A program made the position numbers and the translations under genes. Below the pieces are notes generated by a model. The model searched no databases, was not told where the DNA came from, and was given only the letters and a program-made list of their open reading frames with translations. Positions 1-6,075 of a DNA stretch of 12,207 bases are shown here, one piece after another. Numbering within the stretch: position 1 is the first letter of the stretch; every line of letters starts with the position of its first letter. This stretch comes from Pavlovales sp. CCMP2436 (Eukaryota; Haptophyta; Pavlovophyceae; Pavlovales): contig MU632086.1 of the NCBI GenBank assembly GCA_026770615.1, forward strand, positions 15,631 to 27,837, read 5' to 3'.

Positions 1-221
1 ATTCATATCAGGGAGGGGGTTATTCATATTGGGGGGGGGGGATATTCATATCATTCATAACATTATGATCAATAAATAATATTAGCATAGATATTATATA
101 ATAATCGAATAATGACAACAACGAGATTCGAATTCATAATGTTATCGCTGATAATCACAAGCACAGGGGTGGGTGGTGCACAGCGGTTACTAGAGGGTTG
201 CATTTTTGATATATGATGCTG

Positions 222-338
222 CAGCGGTGGGGACGGTATCCGTGTGCTCTGCAAAGCTCCCTTGATCGGAGTGTTTCCTCAGCGCTTGGGTCCGGTGGAG
301 ACCTGTCTGGGGACGGACGTACTTCTAGATATTTACAC
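222..338 (+). repeat. Dispersed repeat copy A (inverted partner at 2661-2777)
   Basis: About 117 bp, roughly 90 % identical by eye to the reverse complement of 2661-2777. Shared blocks include GGTATCCGTGTGCTCTGCAA, GCTTGGGTCCGGTGGAGACC and TCTAGATATTTACAC. Neither copy shows clear terminal repeats or a tail, and I cannot assign the family. Confidence 0.85.
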
Positions 339-389
339 AGGGGAGTGAGGTGCGAGGGGACTGCTCGGGGGAGGCGCAGGGGTGTTTAG

Positions 390-499
390 CGGTTATGAGA
401 CCCCATGTTGGGCTTGTGGCCGGGGGAAGGAGATAACAGCCGCCCTCGTGAAAAAGGGCAGGCTCGGCGAGCTGCGCACACAGCTAAGGTCATTCTAAT
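390..499 (+). mobile_element. Possible Helitron-like 3' end, copy X
   Basis: Shares GGCGAGCTGCGCA, GTCATTCTAAT and GGAGATNAC-GCC with 9190-9267. It has two potential hairpins: GCC-GCCCT with AGGGC-A-GGC, and AGCTG (470-474) with CAGCT (481-485). It ends in CTAA (495-498) followed by T. A hairpin 7-10 nt before a terminal CTRR, with a following T, is the established Helitron 3' signature. No 5' TC end or Rep/helicase gene is visible, so this is tentative; a structured retroelement 3' end is the alternative. Confidence 0.4.
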
Positions 500-922
500 C
501 TGATTAGATGTGTGGCCCTAGGCGGTCAGCACCGGCGTCCGCTGATAAATGTAGTTCATACGGGCGGTGTGTGCGATCATCCTTAGGGTGCTATGATCAT
601 TGAGCCTGCCATTGATCCTCGTTACAACCCCCTCCCCCCCCCCAACCTAATCATCCCTTAGATAATTATGATCGAGCCTGCCGCTGCTCTCCAAATAAAC
701 ACAAATATATATAAATATAACCCCCCCCCCACCTCCCCACCACCCCACCCAAACCAACCCCGCTTTAAATAGAGTCGAAATGGAAAAATGGAAAAATAGT
801 TTTTCTTTTTAGAAAAATAAGGGGGGAAATAGAAAATATAAATTAAAAAATAAAAAAGGGAATCTTTCTTAGAAAAAAATTAAGAAAAAAATTGGAAAAA
901 AGGGGGGGGGGGGGCGGCGCAC

Positions 923-1078
923 CTGCTCCACCGTGTCGCGCAGGTGCACGAAAATAATGCACTGCCCCATATTCACCACCGAGAGGATCTCCGTCAGTCG
1001 CTCGAGCTTCTCCGTCACCCCGTTCGTGCGGTAGTAGTACTGCGCCACCTGGTCGTTGAAGATGTGTTCGCGCTTCAC
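923..1078 (-). CDS. DBP5: DBP5 exon 5 (start of RecA-like domain 2)
   Basis: 156-nt exon, 52 codons, beginning VKREHIFNDQVAQYYY and ending RDTVEQ. It covers motif IV (CIIFVHLRDT). The acceptor is CGAAACAG at 1079-1086; the donor CAG/GTGCGC at 922 is followed by 13 C. The exon is phase 0 at both ends. It is the last exon visible; the remainder of domain 2 should lie beyond base 1. Confidence 0.9.
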
Positions 1079-3762
1079 CTGTTTCGGAGTTGAGTTATAC
1101 GTGGAATATCATTTTGTGAAATTCTGAAAGGCACTGGTCGAAGGACAGCGGCGGCTCTCAATTTTCATGCGCAAGAAAAAACTGCCTTCATTTGGCAGTT
1201 GCTCCGGATTCGGCCGAATCCGGATTCGAATGAGTATACTGTCACGAGTTGTTACACATTTGCACTCGCACCATAAATGTTCACAAGCAACGAAAAATCA
1301 TTACAAATCAATACGACGAGTTAAAATACCTCAATTTGCGACCAAGGGTTGTCCATCGAGAGCTGCGTGGCCAGCCGCTTGACCGGCTCTGTGTAGGTGG
1401 CGGAGAAGAACAGAGTCTGCACGTCCTTGCGCAGACGCATGCGGATCCGCTTGGACTGATCGCCCAGCCCTGCTCGGCAAAACACGTCAAAGAATAAGCG
1501 AGAGAGAGAAAGAGATAAGAAAACTAGGAGAAGAAGAGAAGAGAATGTAACAAAAAGTATCAGAATAACTAAAAAAGAGAGGACAGAACGCCCAGGTGTT
1601 ATGTAGTTTGTGAAAGATGTACCGAGCAGCGGCAGTGCGGATGCAGATATATCTATATTTTATGCATTATATATACATATATAGTATGGCGTCCGTTAGA
1701 TCTTTGTCGGAACCCCTGCACTGGCCATATATATATATATGTATATTTGTATATGTATATATACATATTGAATATATATATCTATTTAGATAGTGCTCGG
1801 CAGGCGGGGGTCGGCAGGAGGTGGACTGGCTCCGGTGCGAGGAAGCAGCAGGCGCTCAGCAGACTTGACCAGCAAGGCTTGGGGCGCAGTGTTACACGGG
1901 ACGCGGGCTGGGGGCAGGAGCTGGCGGTCCCAACGTCGACAATTCCGATCGGCTACGTCAATCCTAGAAGCGATCCCAGAGCCGCCAGGAGGTCGCGAGA
2001 GGCGCAGGACCGCAGGCATCGCCCGCCGCCCGATAAGTAGTCCAGCGGTAGTTTAAGTCCGCGGGCTCGGAGAAGCGTAGAAGTTTTGCTAATGCGCAGA
2101 AGTTTTGAAAATGCGCAGAAGTTTTGATAATGCGCAGAAGTTTTGATAATGCGCAGAAGTTTTGATAATGCGCAGAAGTTTTGAAAATGCGCAGAAGTTT
2201 TGAAAATGCGCAGAAGTTTTGAAAATGCGCAGAAGTTTTGAAAATGAGCAGAAGTTTTGATAATGCGCAGAAGTTTTGATAATACGCAGAAGTTTTGATA
2301 ATGCAGAAGTTTTGCAGAGTGCGCAACGAAGCAACTAGCGCGTGCGACGACCGATGCGCTGACCCTCCCATGTCATGCCCGTACGCCTTCGGGCTGCAAG
2401 TCGGGGGACGTTAAAAGAACTATTATAAAAAAACGCAAGGATGCAACAGGGGGGGGGGGTAGAGTGTGTGTGTGTGGGGGGGGGTAGGGGCGCTCACCGC
2501 CGAGCATCAGCATCTCGTCGGCCTCGTCCAGGACAAACATCTTGATCGTGTTCGAGTCCAGCACCTGCGCGAGGGATGGAGATTGGTTCGTTGAGGGGTT
2601 GGGTCAGGACTCGGCTTGGGATCAGCGCGTGCGACACACGTGAGTCGACGCGGGAGCTGCGTGTAAATATCTAGAAATACGTCCGTCCCCTGACAGGTCT
2701 CCACCGGACCCAAGCGTTGAGAAACACTTGGATCACGGGACCTTTGCAGAGCACACGGATACCATCCCCACCACTGGGGCTGACCAGACACACGACAATA
2801 GACGTAATTAGTTATGTATTAGTTAGTTACCTGCTCGGGCATATAATTAGTAATAGTTAGTTATCTGTTGTGGTCTGCGCGGCGACAAATTTGCGCGGCT
2901 GGGCAGTGGCGCATCTCGGGGGTTGGGAGAGGGAGGGGGGGGGGGTTGTGCGTGCCTTCATGTTGAGGAGGGAGACGATCTTTCCCGGCGTCCCAATCAC
3001 GATCTGTTCCGAGATCCGATCGCCGCGCTCCCACCTCTCGTCGCGCAGCACGCACTTGACCTTAATTCCCTTCTCGAGAATGAGGTACTTGCCCATCTTG
3101 AGCACCTCCTCCTCAATCTGTTTGGCCAGCTCGCGCGTCGGACAGATGCATAGCGCCTGCGGGTCGGGGTCGGGTGTGACGATGCGGAGCATGCCAAGGA
3201 CGAAGCAACACGTCTTGCCCGTCCCGTTGTGCGCCTGCGCGAGCAGGTTCCGTCCCATCTTGATCTTGGGCAGCGAGGCCGCCTGGATCTTGGACGGGCG
3301 CGAAAACTTCATCTCAAAGAGCCCCTTGAGAATGAGCTCTCCCAGCTCGAGGGTCGGGTCCTCAAAGGAGGTGATGGAGATGGCGTAGAGCGGGTCCTTC
3401 TTGTCGGATTTGTCAATCACCTGGTCCGACTCATTTTCGCGCAGGCCCATCTCCTCCGGGACTGTGGCAAGCACACGCACGCGGGCCACAGCTTAGCCCC
3501 GGCACTCGCGGGGCTGGCGCGCACCCGCGCAGGCTGCGGCAAGCACGTGCGCGCGGGCGCACAGCTCAGTCCCGGATGCGGCTGGCGCGCACGCGCAGGG
3601 CGGCCGGGTCGGGGCGCTGGGCGCGGCGGGCGCACCAGCGTCGGCATCCTCGAGCGCCTGCAGGGTTCCCGCCTCGGCCAGAGAGGCCGCCAAGTCATCG
3701 GCGGCCTCCTCTACCGGTGCGTGCGCGAGCTGCGCCAGCGACGAAATCGGGGGCTCCGCCAT
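923..3762 (-). CDS. DBP5: Dbp5/DDX19-type DEAD-box ATP-dependent RNA helicase (five exons, C-terminus outside window)
   Basis: Spliced gene; exons 3636-3762, 2956-3461, 2498-2564, 1330-1469 and 923-1078 join in frame to 332 codons. Seen: F75 and the Q-motif glutamine Q102; motif I AHNGTGKT (119-126); Ia PTRELA (150-155); TPG (200-202); motif II DEAD (224-227); SAT (256-258); motif IV around CIIFV (320-324). The stretch ERGDRISEQIVIGTPG (187-202) and GGLGDQS (233-239) are typical of the Dbp5/DDX19 family, which remodels mRNPs on the cytoplasmic face of the nuclear pore with Gle1 and inositol hexakisphosphate (family knowledge). Residues 1-60 are a poorly conserved acidic leader. Family members are about 450-500 residues, so roughly 150 C-terminal residues (motifs V and VI) are missing; no such exon is visible in 1-900. 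The start ATG at 3762 is the first in the leader frame. Exon joins preserve family alignment without gaps, which is the main evidence for the splice sites. Confidence 0.93.
1079..1329 (-). other. DBP5 intron 4 with a 22-bp perfect palindrome
   Basis: 251-bp intron between GAG/GTATTT and CGAAACAG. It contains a perfect 22-bp palindrome at 1203-1224, built from CCGGATTCGG and its complement, followed by a further half-copy (CGGATTCG). Confidence 0.8.
1330..1469 (-). CDS. DBP5: DBP5 exon 4 (SAT motif)
   Basis: 140-nt exon encoding GLGDQSKRIRMRLRKDVQTL then FFSATY and KRLATQLSMDNPWSQIE. The acceptor GCAG at 1470-1473 is preceded on the minus strand by a strong pyrimidine tract (plus 1497-1545 is GA-rich). 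The donor is GAG/GTATTT at 1329. The donor reads straight into an in-frame TAA if unspliced. Confidence 0.9.
1650..1790. repeat. (TA)-rich microsatellite tract
   Basis: Alternating TA/TG-containing sequence (TATATATATATATGTATATT and similar) within intron 3. It explains the short methionine/tyrosine/isoleucine readings in this stretch, which are not genes. Confidence 0.85.
2075..2318. repeat. 19-bp minisatellite, about 13 copies
   Basis: Consensus unit GCGCAGAAGTTTTGATAAT, in about 12.8 head-to-tail copies. The main variant position is GATAAT versus GAAAAT; the edge units are the most diverged (GCGTAG at the left end, GCAGAAGTTTTGCAGAG at the right). Because 19 is not a multiple of 3 and the unit lacks stops on the minus strand, all three minus frames stay open here and give spurious repetitive proteins. 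It lies in intron 3, just upstream of an A-tailed segment. Confidence 0.97.
2345..2433 (+). mobile_element. Retroposon-like 3' tail, copy 1 (A-rich end)
   Basis: About 85 bp nearly identical to the reverse complement of 5597-5695. Shared blocks include TGCGCTGACCCTCCCATGTC and GGCTGCAAGTCGGGGGACG, followed by TTAAAAGAACTATTATA and an A-run. Identity ending in a variable A-rich tail fits a LINE or SINE 3' end. It is antisense to the helicase intron that holds it. Confidence 0.65.
2449..2490. repeat. Poly-G / (TG)n tract next to the intron 3 donor
   Basis: An 11-G run (2449-2459), a (TG)n stretch, a 9-G run (2476-2484) and GGGG (2487-2490). On the transcribed strand these are C-runs beginning 7 nt after the exon 3 donor. 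Confidence 0.9.
2498..2564 (-). CDS. DBP5: DBP5 exon 3 (DEAD box)
   Basis: 67-nt exon encoding VLDSNTIKMFVLDEADEMLM and LG, with the Walker B DEAD motif. The acceptor is CGCGCAG at 2565-2571 and the donor GTGAGC at 2497. Joined to exon 2 it gives NMKVLDSNTIKMFVLDEAD, which matches Dbp5 spacing. Confidence 0.9.
2565..2955 (-). other. DBP5 intron 2 (GC-AG), containing a dispersed repeat
   Basis: 391-bp intron. Donor is GCACGC, followed 11 nt in by 11 C; acceptor is GCAG. It contains a 117-bp repeat (2661-2777) that occurs again at 222-338 in the opposite orientation. The rest is anonymous sequence. Confidence 0.7.
2661..2777 (-). repeat. Dispersed repeat copy B in DBP5 intron 2
   Basis: Inverted partner of 222-338. 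It lies inside intron 2, in the same orientation as the helicase transcript. Differences from copy A are scattered substitutions and 1-nt indels. Identity ends abruptly on both sides, as expected for a mobile or duplicated segment. Confidence 0.85.
2956..3461 (-). CDS. DBP5: DBP5 exon 2 (Q motif to TPG)
   Basis: 506-nt exon carrying residues 43-211: the Q motif, Walker A (AHNGTGKT), PTRELA and GTPGKIVSLLNMK. The acceptor is TTGCCACAG at 3462-3470. The exon ends at AAG, and the intron starts GCACGC, a GC donor. No GT donor at this point keeps the reading frame and the family spacing to VLDEAD. Confidence 0.88.
3462..3635 (-). other. DBP5 intron 1 with a tandem duplication
   Basis: 174-bp, very GC-rich intron. 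On the plus strand 3465-3534 and 3535-3600 are an imperfect head-to-tail copy (GGCAAGCAC, then GCGCGGGC/GCGGGCC, CAGCT, then GGCTGGCGCGCAC). Both copies contain the acceptor-like minus-strand sequence GCTTGCCRCAG. The upstream copy of this acceptor, at about 3537, is a potential alternative 3' splice site. Confidence 0.7.
3636..3762 (-). CDS. DBP5: DBP5 exon 1 (start exon)
   Basis: Encodes the first 42 residues plus one base, beginning MAEPPISSLAQL, an Ala/Glu/Asp-rich leader. The donor is at 3635 (G then GTGCGC). It joins the acceptor at 3462 to make the codon for Val43, giving DADAVPEEMGL. The coding reading before splicing would run on to a stop inside the intron, so splicing is needed to reach the helicase core. 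Confidence 0.8.
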
Positions 3763-3789
3763 CGTCCGCCTGAACCCGGACTCAACATA

Positions 3790-4117
3790 CAGGTGTCTAT
3801 TAGCAACGCGACAAATATTTTCGGGAATCTCTGGTGGCCGCCCAGCGGGCTCTCAGGGCTTCAAAATTTCTGGAGCAGCTTTCTATGGGTCCCAAAATTT
3901 CAATCTCCGCTGGCGCCGACCCGCCATCTGCTCACTGGCGCCGTGCATTGCTCATGCAAACTCGCCAATGGGATATACCCTAACGCGACAAAATTTTGAT
4001 TGGCTGACGAACCATTTTTAAAACTGGCAAATACGGAGATTAATATGCATGCAGCCAATCAGCGAATTTACAGCATTATCGCGTTAGGGTTTTGTCGCGT
4101 TAGGGCGTAAACACCTG
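3790..4117. mobile_element. TA-flanked MITE, pogo-like, 27 bp upstream of the DBP5 start codon
   Basis: 328 bp between TA dinucleotides (3788-3789 and 4118-4119). The ends are CAGGTGT...AACGCGACAAA (3790-3815) and its imperfect reverse complement (about 4090-4117). The subterminal motif CCCTAACGCGACAAAA recurs at 3978-3993 and, inverted, at 4090-4105 and (variant) 4076-4089; the left end has a fourth partial copy. No transposase ORF. A CAG terminus plus a TA target duplication is typical of pogo/Tigger elements (family knowledge); other TA-inserting Tc1/mariner groups remain possible. Confidence 0.82.
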
Positions 4118-4390
4118 TACGGGAAAAAACCTACGGGAAAGTCCAGCACACCAGACTTCCAAGTCCCACAATTTCCTATCTGGGATGGGCTACTCCCCTG
4201 TGCTCGCTGCCTTTTACATAGTGCCTCCAGTTCATACTCGACGGAAACCCCGCAGACGGGGCCTGCTCGTTAGTTTCCCGGATTTTGATTTAAATCGACC
4301 TTTTTTTGCCGGCTGAGAGTAATTTTTCACACGGCTGTAACTAGTGCTATAACGTATACTTTTAAGAAATTGCTGCCCGCCCCATGCCCG
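4118..4390. other. Intergenic, nothing recognised
   Basis: Between the pogo-like MITE and the exon 1 copy. There is a short tandem duplication at the MITE edge (TACGGGAAA repeated at 4118 and about 4132), and otherwise no ORF, repeat partner or clear signal. Confidence 0.5.
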
Positions 4391-4458
4391 CAGCCTCTAC
4401 CGACGGTGTGTGCCCAGCTGTGCCAGCGACGAAATCGGGGCCTCCTGCTCCGCCATCG
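4391..4458 (-). pseudogene. Duplicated, frameshifted DBP5 exon 1 fragment
   Basis: Plus-strand 4391-4458 matches 3710-3762 closely (CAGCGACGAAATCGGGG shared exactly). It reads MAEQEAPISSLAQLGTHRR and stops, against MAEPPISSLAQLAHAPVEE in the functional exon. A three-base insertion adds one codon near the start, and a one-base frameshift near the tenth codon brings in TAG. Similarity is lost after about 65 bp on both sides. It lies 629-695 bp upstream of the real start, in the same orientation, beyond the MITE. Confidence 0.7.
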
Positions 4459-4837
4459 TTGCCAGCCTGCCTAACGAAGCAAACGTCCGGATTTCACTCA
4501 TCGCACCGCGGCAGGCCTTGCAAGCGCTGGGCGCCGCAGGCCCCGCGCTGGCGTGCGGCATGACTGTGCCTGAGTCCGGACGAGGTCTCAGTCCAGCTCC
4601 ACCTCGGCGAGCTCGCTTAGCTGCGCTGTCGGCGTTGCCAGTGTAGCCGTACATAGACTGTGGCCTGCCGTCCACGTCAACCTCGCAGAGTCGCAGTGAG
4701 TCACTCCAGCTACAAAAATTTGCCCAATCTACTGCCAGCCGATGCGATAAGAAAGGGCGGCGGAGGCTCCAAAATCGGGATCGTCGCCCAGATCCCGTTA
4801 TTTATTTTGATTTGAAATTTAAATAAATATAATGATA

Positions 4838-5324
4838 CTCCCCCGGACATAACGTTGGTACCATTGGGCGCACACTAAAGGCCTTCCCGACGTCCCCGCA
4901 GACTGAAAAGTAAGGGCCCTGTCGCCAAGCCCCTGGGGCACATTTGGCTAGTTGACAAGCGCCAGCTAAGAATAAAAATGAGTGCTCACAGAAATAAATT
5001 AATAAATACATACACAAAATGGTGTTGCATTTCAAGTTTGGGAACCCAGCCGTCTACGCCGCGGGGACTCGGATCCCAGCCGTGTTGCGCCCGAAGGTTG
5101 AGCCGCTGGGTTGTAGGTGGCCTGTGTGCTTGCAGGGGATGCTTCCCGAGCTCGCCGTGTCGCCTTTGAGGCGCGCAGGTGCGACCGTTGCACCCTTGTT
5201 CGCCTGGGACGGGGGACGATCAGGGGCGATGAGGCGGTATTCCTCGGAGAAGGGCACACAGCTCGCCTATGAGGCATGCGAGGGCCCCTATGGCCTTCTC
5301 CCGGTCCCGTTATGTCCGGGGGAG
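4838..5324. mobile_element. 487-bp MITE with perfect 17-bp terminal inverted repeats and TA duplication
   Basis: Left end CTCCCCCGGACATAACG (4838-4854) is the exact reverse complement of 5308-5324. TA dinucleotides flank both ends (4836-4837, 5325-5326). The interior is GC-rich with no transposase; the short open readings inside it are not gene-like. The flanks are strongly AT-rich, which fits a TA-preferring insertion. Superfamily not resolved; the TA duplication suggests Tc1/mariner/pogo. Confidence 0.85.
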
Positions 5325-5353
5325 TAGATTATAAATATTTCATATAATTATTA

Positions 5354-5543
5354 TTAGCGGCTCAGCATGGTTCAACAACTAGTGTTCACTCAATGACTTG
5401 GTCGACGTAAGAAATTACTCATTAGTCCTGACACCTAATAGAACAGTAACTAGTTAAACTATAAGCTTGCCATGGGGACTGATGTCTGACATCGATCAAT
5501 TCTGTGAGTGAACATCTCCTGTTGAACACTGCTAAGCCGCTAA
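5354..5543. mobile_element. 190-bp MITE, TTAGCGGCT family
   Basis: Left arm begins TTAGCGGCTCAGCATGGTTC (5354 on) and runs through GTGTTCACTCA. The right arm is its imperfect reverse complement, ending GCTAAGCCGCTAA at 5543. Arms are about 39 bp, flanked by TA (5352-5353, 5544-5545). It lies 27 bp beyond the previous MITE's TA. A truncated relative occurs at 8734-8788. Confidence 0.88.
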
Positions 5544-5596
5544 TAATCCATATCCGAATATATGTACACATTAGAACTAGATAGAAAACAGGTTCA

Positions 5597-5695
5597 TTTT
5601 TTTTTTTAATTTTATAATAGTTCTTTTAACGTCCCCCGACTTGCAGCCCGAAGGCGTACGGGCATGACATGGGAGGGTCAGCGCATTGGTCGTCT
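5597..5695 (-). mobile_element. Retroposon-like 3' tail, copy 2 (A-rich end)
   Basis: Reverse-complement partner of 2345-2433. On the minus strand it ends ATTATAAAATT and a run of A (plus poly-T at 5597-5607), longer than in copy 1. Upstream minus-strand sequence to about 5864 stays open for 95 codons ending inside the tail. That could be a degenerate LINE ORF C-terminus, but I recognise no RT or endonuclease motif in it. Confidence 0.65.
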
Positions 5696-5819
5696 CATGT
5701 GCTATCTTACTTTCCGCGTCGTCTCTCCGCCACGATCCTTGCTTGTCGTCGCACCGCGCCGCCGCGATCCTGCGCATAATTAGAACAAAACATACTGATA
5801 CAGGCAAAAACCTCCGTAT

Positions 5820-5870
5820 AGCTTGTGCTATGCTGTACCCGCAAATGCGGGTACCGCCTAGCACATGGCT
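5820..5870. other. Long imperfect hairpin
   Basis: GTACCCGC (5835-5842) AAAT GCGGGTAC (5847-5854) forms a perfect 8-bp stem. Outer arms TGTGCTA (5824-5830) and TAGCACA extend it after a short internal loop. It lies upstream of retroposon tail copy 2. Confidence 0.6.
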
Positions 5871-6075
5871 TGGTGTGTGTAGGCTATCCTATTCCTTGTC
5901 TTAGGAAGGGTGCGGCTCCGCGTTGTCTAGGCGGCGGCCTTGCCCTCATTTCTACTCATTGAAAGAAATTAAATATTTAAAATATCGCACGTGCGCCCAG
6001 GCGCCGCGGCTGAGTGAGCTGCTTCGCTTGGCCGGCTGCGCGCGCACGGCTACCCGTGGGAGAGCGGCACGTCGG
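5871..6075. other. Downstream flank of the chitin-binding protein gene
   Basis: GC-rich, with one AT island at about 5955-5985 (AAATTAAATATTTAAAATAT) that could provide 3'-end signals for the minus-strand gene. Nothing else is recognised. Confidence 0.4.

Larger units (their letters stand above)
1..922 (-). other. Incomplete DBP5 intron 5 / downstream sequence, repeat-rich
   Basis: I see no coding exon here on either strand. It holds G-runs (31-41), a dispersed 117-bp repeat (222-338), a structured repeat end (about 390-499), an imperfect 40-bp direct duplication (578-617 and 650-686, sharing ATCATCC-TTAG and ATGATC-GAGCCTGCC), C-runs (about 629-642 and 721-731) and A-rich purine sequence (775-901). 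The donor at 922 implies that an acceptor lies beyond base 1. Confidence 0.6.
1470..2497 (-). other. DBP5 intron 3 (1,028 bp) with nested repeats
   Basis: Longest complete intron. From the donor it contains a C-run and (CA)n tract (2449-2490), an A-tailed retroposon-like tail (2345-2433), a 19-bp minisatellite (2075-2318), a GC-rich block (about 1795-2060), a (TA)-rich microsatellite (about 1650-1790) and a pyrimidine tract leading to the acceptor. Confidence 0.8.

Noticed and set aside
2041..2075. Possible tRNA-derived promoter boxes just before the minisatellite
   Set aside because: GTCCAGCGGTAG faintly resembles an A box, but there is no matching B box or cloverleaf.
1964..2371. 135- and 81-residue minus-strand readings with NFCALSKLL-type repeats
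   Set aside because: They are translations of the 19-bp minisatellite, which has no stop in any minus frame; they lie in a helicase intron.
3229..3999. 256-residue plus-strand reading
   Set aside because: Antisense to helicase exons and running on into the MITE; no protein-like features beyond GC-driven openness.
5577..5864. 95-residue minus-strand reading as a gene
   Set aside because: Its last third is the A-tailed repeat shared with 2345-2433; the rest shows no recognised motif, so it is treated as retroposon sequence.
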